Positions 60,414 through 64,000 of a stretch of DNA of 64,000 bases are shown piece by piece. Origin of the DNA: Reyranella aquatilis (GTDB taxonomy: Bacteria; Pseudomonadota; Alphaproteobacteria; Reyranellales; Reyranellaceae); assembly GCF_020880995.1 (NCBI RefSeq), contig NZ_JAJISD010000006.1, positions 248,001 to 312,000 on the forward strand. The letters run 5' to 3'. Both the position numbers and the translations under genes were made by a program. Position 1 is the first letter of the stretch; every line of letters begins with the position of its first letter. The notes under the pieces were generated by a model. It had not been told where the DNA came from and made no database searches. It saw only the letters and a program-made list of their open reading frames with translations.

Positions 60414-61769
60414 TCATAGCGGAATTCGCACGATCACACGCAGGCCGCCGAACGGCGAGGCGGCCAGGGTGACGTCGCCGCCGTGGCTGCGCGCCACGTC
60501 GCGGGCGATGCTGAGCCCCAGGCCCACGCCGCCGGTGTCGGCGTTGCGCGACTCGTCCAGCCGGTAGAAGGGGCGGAACACGTCCTCGTACCTTTCGGGC
60601 GGAATGCCGGGGCCGTTGTCGTCGACCGTGACCTCGATCGAGGTCCGGCCGCGCACCGCCTCGACCTTCACGTGATTGGCGTAGCGCAGCGCGTTCGACA
60701 CGATGTTGGTCAGGCAGCGCTTCATGGCGATCGGCCGCAGCTCGACCGCCATGTCGCCCTTCCAGCCGAGGTCGAGGCCGGCATTGTCGCGCCGCACGCC
60801 TGCTGCGACGTCCTCGAGGATCTCGGACAGGTCGGTCATCACCGGTTCCTCGTCGCCCTCGCCGCGGGCGAAGGCGAGATAGCCCTCGATCATGCGCTGC
60901 ATGTCGGCGACGTCGTCGGCCAACTCCTTCGTCTCGGGAGAGTCCGGCAGCAGCGCCAGGGAGAGCTTCATGCGCGTGAGCGGCGTCCGCAGGTCATGGC
61001 TGACCCCGGCCAGCATCTCGGTGCGCTGCTGGATCGACCGGCGCAGCCGGATGCGCATCGTGTGGAAGGCGGTGGCGGCGTTGCGCACTTCGCGCGTGCC
61101 GCCGGAGAAGGCGAAGTCGGGCACGTCGCGGCCCTTGCCCAGCGCGTCGGCCGCAACGCCGAGATGCTCGATGGGCACCAGCTCGCGCCGCATGAACCAG
61201 ATGGCGAGGCCGAACAGCACGAGCGCAAGCCCGAGCTGCGCCACGACGTAGGCGAAGCTCGATCCGAAGGTCAGGCGCACGTGCGGCACCAGGACCTCCA
61301 TGACATCCCCGTCGGAAAGCTGGATCTCGATCAGCAGCTGGCCGCCGCCGATGTTGTTGTCGAGGAAGAAGGGCCGCTTGAGGTCGGCGTTGAGCGCACC
61401 CTGGACTTCGCGCGCCACGATGTCGAAATACTCCGGCTCCTTGAAGGGCCGAACGATGCCCTTGCGGAACGAGACGAACAGCAGAAGGTCCTGCGCCGAG
61501 CGCCGCAGGATCCAGTTGCGATGCTCGTCGTCGGGAAAGTCCGACCGAAGCGAGATCAGCAGGCGCAGGTCGCGGACCAGCAGGATGGCCAGCCGGTTGG
61601 TCACGTTGTCGCCGCGCTGGCTGTAGAACCACCAGGCCGACAGGGCCTGCAGCAGCAGCATCGGCACCACGATGATGATCAGCGCGCGCGCGAACAGGGT
61701 CTGCGGCGAATGCTTGTCCGACCATTGCGCGATGCGCTCGAAGACGTCGCTGATGGCGCTCCACCTCAT
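60414..61769 (-). CDS. EnvZ-like sensor histidine kinase
   Basis: A 451-residue membrane kinase. TM1 at 27-47, a periplasmic sensor of about 120 residues, TM2 at 171-193, HAMP 194-245, dimerisation and phosphoacceptor His258 in VSHDLRTPLTRMKL, then ATPase N-box NIVSNALRYAN, DNGPGIPPE and GVGLGLSIA. It resembles EnvZ and RegB-like members in layout. The start overlaps the OmpR-type regulator stop (ATGA), so the two are coupled and are cognate partners. Confidence 0.95.
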   Translation of the reverse strand: MRWSAISDVFERIAQWSDKHSPQTLFARALIIIVVPMLLLQALSAWWFYSQRGDNVTNRLAILLVRDLRLLISLRSDFPDDEHRNWILRRSAQDLLLFVSFRKGIVRPFKEPEYFDIVAREVQGALNADLKRPFFLDNNIGGGQLLIEIQLSDGDVMEVLVPHVRLTFGSSFAYVVAQLGLALVLFGLAIWFMRRELVPIEHLGVAADALGKGRDVPDFAFSGGTREVRNAATAFHTMRIRLRRSIQQRTEMLAGVSHDLRTPLTRMKLSLALLPDSPETKELADDVADMQRMIEGYLAFARGEGDEEPVMTDLSEILEDVAAGVRRDNAGLDLGWKGDMAVELRPIAMKRCLTNIVSNALRYANHVKVEAVRGRTSIEVTVDDNGPGIPPERYEDVFRPFYRLDESRNADTGGVGLGLSIARDVARSHGGDVTLAASPFGGLRVIVRIPL

Positions 61770-62476
61770 GCGTCGACCAGCCGGTAGCCCTGGCCGCGCA
61801 CGGTGCGCAGATAGCGCGGAAAAGACGGATCGGGCTCGATCTTGCGGCGCAGCCGCGTCACCTGCACGTCGATGGCGCGCTCGTTCACGTTGGCGCCGAT
61901 GGTCTTGCACAGCGTCTCGCGGCTCAGCACCTCGCCGATCCGGCCGGTGAAGGCGCGCATCAGCGAGATCTCGGCGTCGGTCAGCGCCACGCGCCTGCCC
62001 TTGTCGGTGAGCTCGCCCAGCTCGAGGTCGAACTGCATGGGGCCGAACGTCACCTGTCGCGGCGTCTCGGGCGTGGGGGCTGCGGTGGCGGCCGAGGGGC
62101 GGCCGCGGCGCAAGACGCTCTGGATCCGCAGCAGCAGTTCGCGCGGCTCGAACGGCTTGCCGAGATAGTCGTCGACGCCGGTTTCGAGGCCGGCGATGCG
62201 ATCCTTGGTCTCGACCATGGCGGTCAGCATCAGGATCGGCACGTCGTCGGTGCGGCGCAGCTCGGCGGCGAATTCGAGGCCCGTCTCGCCCGGCATCATG
62301 ACGTCGAGCACGATAAGGTCGAAGTCGAGGGAGCCCAGCCGCTGGCGAGCCTCGGCGGCGCTGGCCGCGGTCGTGACGCGAAAATCGTGGCGCGACAGGA
62401 AGGATTTGAGGAGTTCGCGCAGGCGCGTGTCGTCGTCGACGACAAGAATGTGCGGCTTGTCGGACGAAGCGTCCAT
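61766..62476 (-). CDS. OmpR-family response regulator (PetR-like)
   Basis: A 236-residue regulator: receiver domain with the acidic pair Asp14-Asp15, phosphoacceptor Asp58 in LIVLDVMMPG and GKPFEPRELLLRI near 107, then an Ala/Pro-rich linker and an OmpR winged helix (LTDAEISLMRAFTGRIGEVLSRETLC, VTRLRRKIEPD). It lies 6 bp downstream of a MarR-type gene, the same order as petP-petR of Rhodobacter capsulatus, where PetR controls bc1 and cytochrome expression. The kinase follows directly. Confidence 0.95.
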   Translation of the reverse strand: MDASSDKPHILVVDDDTRLRELLKSFLSRHDFRVTTAASAAEARQRLGSLDFDLIVLDVMMPGETGLEFAAELRRTDDVPILMLTAMVETKDRIAGLETGVDDYLGKPFEPRELLLRIQSVLRRGRPSAATAAPTPETPRQVTFGPMQFDLELGELTDKGRRVALTDAEISLMRAFTGRIGEVLSRETLCKTIGANVNERAIDVQVTRLRRKIEPDPSFPRYLRTVRGQGYRLVDA

Positions 62477-62482
62477 CGGGGG

Positions 62483-62980
62483 CTAGCGGTTGCCGCCGCG
62501 CATTCGCTTGTCGACCACCTGCCGCTCTTGGGGGTCGAGCAGCCCGAGCAGGACCTTGCGGAAGCCTTCCACCGCCTCGGCACCGGTCTCGCGATAGGCG
62601 CGGGCGAAACGCTGGCTCTGGCGGTCGGTGAGGTCGCGCTCCAGCTCCTGGCCCTTGGGGGTCAGCCACAGCAGGCGCTCGCGCCGGTCGCGCGCGCCGC
62701 TCTTCTGCTCGACATAGCCCTGTTCGAGCAGGTCCTTCAGCACGCGGCTGATCGACTGCTTGGTCACCTTCAGGATCGACAGGAGGTGCCCGACCGTCTG
62801 CCCGGGATGGCGGCCGATGAAGTAGAGCGCGCGGTGATGGGCGCGGCCGAGCTGGTAGTGCCGCAGTTGCTCGTCGGACTCGAACGTGAAGTCGCGATAG
62901 GCGTAGAACATCAGCTCGATGCCCTGACGCAGCTCTTCGTCGCGCAGGAACAGGGGATTGGCGGGGGGTCTGGATTCCAC
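62483..62980 (-). CDS. MarR-family regulator (PetP-like)
   Basis: A 165-residue winged-helix regulator. LGRAHHRALYFIGRHPGQTVGHLLSILKVTKQSISRVLKDLLEQGYVEQ covers the helix-turn-helix and RDRRERLLWLTPKGQELE the wing. The size and FTFESDEQLRHYQLGRAHHRAL match PetP of Rhodobacter capsulatus, which with PetR is required for cytochrome bc1 and c2 synthesis. The adjacent OmpR-type gene supports the assignment. Effector unknown. Confidence 0.9.
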   Translation of the reverse strand: MESRPPANPLFLRDEELRQGIELMFYAYRDFTFESDEQLRHYQLGRAHHRALYFIGRHPGQTVGHLLSILKVTKQSISRVLKDLLEQGYVEQKSGARDRRERLLWLTPKGQELERDLTDRQSQRFARAYRETGAEAVEGFRKVLLGLLDPQERQVVDKRMRGGNR

Positions 62981-63082
62981 GCCGTCTTTATAGAGCGGGT
63001 GCGTTGCGTTGACACCCCGCGCGGGCCGATGTTACGGCGCGACGCTTTTTCCCGACATTTTCTTACGCTGCGCGAGGCTGCC

Positions 63083-63724
63083 ATGCTGACGGTCCATCAT
63101 CTCGGCCAGTCGCAATCCGAGCGAGTCGTCTGGCTCTGCGAGGAACTCGGCATCCCCTACGATCTGAAGATCTATGATCGCGATGCCGTCACGCGGCTGG
63201 CGCCGCCCGAATACAAGGCGCTGCATCCGCTGGGCGCGGCGCCGGTGATCCAGGACGGCGACGTGCTGCTGGCCGAATCCGGCGCCATCGTCGAGTACAT
63301 CGTGGCCAAGCATGGCGAGGGCCGCCTCGTGCTGGCGCCCGACCATCCCGACTTCGCCCAGTTCCTCTACTGGTTTCATTTCGCCAACGGCACGCTGCAG
63401 CCGGCGACCGGCCGCAACATGATCCTCGGACGACTGGATCTCCCGGCCGACAATCCGCTGCTCAAGGCGATGACGGCGCGTCTCGGTCTGGCGCTCGGTC
63501 TGCTGGAAGCCCGCCTCGCCAAGGCCGACCATCTGGCCGGACGCGAGTTCACGACCGCCGACATCATGGCCGTCTTTTCCCTGACGACCATGCGCTACTT
63601 CCTGCCGTTCGACCTTTCGCCCTATCCCGCGATCCTCGCCTACCTGCAGCGCATCGCGGCTCGCCCGGCCTACCGCCGCGCGATGGAGAAGGGCGATACC
63701 GGGATGCCGCTCCTCCTCACCTGA
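63083..63724 (+). CDS. Glutathione S-transferase family protein
   Basis: A 213-residue GST. The opening LTVHHLGQSQSERVVWLCEELG places the catalytic Ser in SQSER; LGAAPVIQDGDVLLAESGAIVEYI is the glutathione site. The C-terminal domain has LAGREFTTADIMAVFSL, the N-capping box. GAGGCTGCC precedes the ATG. Divergent from the petP-like gene; no evident functional link. Substrate unknown. Confidence 0.92.
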   Translation: MLTVHHLGQSQSERVVWLCEELGIPYDLKIYDRDAVTRLAPPEYKALHPLGAAPVIQDGDVLLAESGAIVEYIVAKHGEGRLVLAPDHPDFAQFLYWFHFANGTLQPATGRNMILGRLDLPADNPLLKAMTARLGLALGLLEARLAKADHLAGREFTTADIMAVFSLTTMRYFLPFDLSPYPAILAYLQRIAARPAYRRAMEKGDTGMPLLLT

Positions 63725-63755
63725 ACTTTCCGGTCGCAAGCCCGAACAGGGTCAG

Positions 63756-63806
63756 TGCGATTGACAATGTCAGTAATATTGACCTAAAGCGGCAGATAGT
63801 TATAGA
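63756..63806 (+). promoter_or_regulatory. Promoter with palindrome before the ilvE-like gene
   Basis: TTGACC (-35, 63779-63784) and TATAGA (-10, 63801-63806) are 16 bp apart. Upstream is TGACA-A-TGTCA (63762-63772), a perfect 5-bp palindrome, and the motif ATTGAC recurs at 63760 and 63778. This looks like a regulated promoter 51 bp before the start codon. Confidence 0.55.
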
Positions 63807-63856
63807 ATGACGGTCTGTAACGACCTGATCGGAATCAAGGGAAGGGGGATATCGCA

Positions 63857-64000
63857 ATGTCCTTAACCATGGACGACCGCGACGGTTTCATCTGGCTGGA
63901 CGGCAAGCTGGTGGCGTGGCGCGACAGCCGCATGCACGTGCTGACCCATGCACTGCACTACGGCTCGGCCGTCTTCGAGGGCGAGCGCATCTATGACGGC
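63857..64000 (+). CDS. ilvE: Branched-chain aminotransferase IlvE-like, 3' truncated by window edge
   Basis: The first 48 codons of a class IV aminotransferase: MSLTMDDRDGFIWLDGKLVA then WRDSRMHVLTHALHYGSAVFEGERIYDG, typical of the IlvE small form. GAAGGGGGATATCGCA precedes the ATG. The rest is beyond the window. With the gene at 59243 this gives two branched-chain-type aminotransferases plus one atypical one within 18 kb. Confidence 0.9.
   Translation, partial: MSLTMDDRDGFIWLDGKLVAWRDSRMHVLTHALHYGSAVFEGERIYDG

Overview
The window is a stretch of GC-rich, densely coding chromosome from an aerobic, respiring alphaproteobacterium. A separate cytochrome b / cytochrome c1 pair, a PetP/PetR-like regulator pair, many tripartite tricarboxylate (TctABC/Bug) and ABC uptake systems, TauD-type dioxygenases and CoA-ester enzymes fit a metabolically versatile soil or water member of the Rhodospirillales/Reyranella type. 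That placement is an impression from gene content, not a search result. I see no rRNA, tRNA, CRISPR, phage or insertion sequence.

Layout. 1-2 kb: end of the cytochrome bc1 operon. 2-5.6 kb: CitE-like lyase, CaiB-type CoA transferase, dienelactone hydrolase and PaiB-like protein. 5.7-9.7 kb: a TctC-TctC-TctB-TctA uptake operon with two tandem binding proteins. 9.7-13.2 kb: phytase-like secreted protein and PhoX-like Tat protein. 13.3-16.8 kb: housekeeping set ychF, pth, rplY, prs. 17-27 kb: TauD dioxygenase, polar amino-acid ABC parts, MlrC-type M81 protein, lipoprotein serine hydrolase, membrane AraC regulator, AidB-like dehydrogenase, purB. 27-34 kb: a peptide/nickel-type ABC operon with two tandem binding proteins and structured spacers. 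34-38.4 kb: unknown lipoprotein, pgeF, midA, lgt, ybjN. 38.4-42.6 kb: a cyanate module (binding protein, permease, ATPase, cyanase) behind a near-perfect sigma-54 promoter and closed by a strong terminator. 42.6-47.2 kb: GntR-controlled amino-acid ABC operon ending in a class IV aminotransferase-like protein that seems to lack the PLP lysine. 47.4-51.8 kb: GST and HyuAB hydantoinase/oxoprolinase. 51.8-55.3 kb: ubiK, enoyl-CoA hydratase, proC, TetR regulator, phasin, CsaA. 55.3-59.2 kb: GntR/UTRA regulator divergent from TctC receptor, dioxygenase and PEP-mutase/isocitrate-lyase-family gene. 59.2-64 kb: branched-chain aminotransferase, histidine kinase, PetR-like and PetP-like regulators, GST and the start of a second ilvE-like gene.

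The theme is scavenging of organic acids, amino acids, peptides and cyanate: receptors and transporters sit next to the enzymes that open, hydroxylate or CoA-activate the substrates, each with a local regulator.

The most interesting non-coding signals are three TGC-N3-GCA sites spaced exactly 30 bp apart across the phasin promoter, the sigma-54 promoter of the cyanate genes, and a family of REP-like palindromes whose stems change by compensation between copies.
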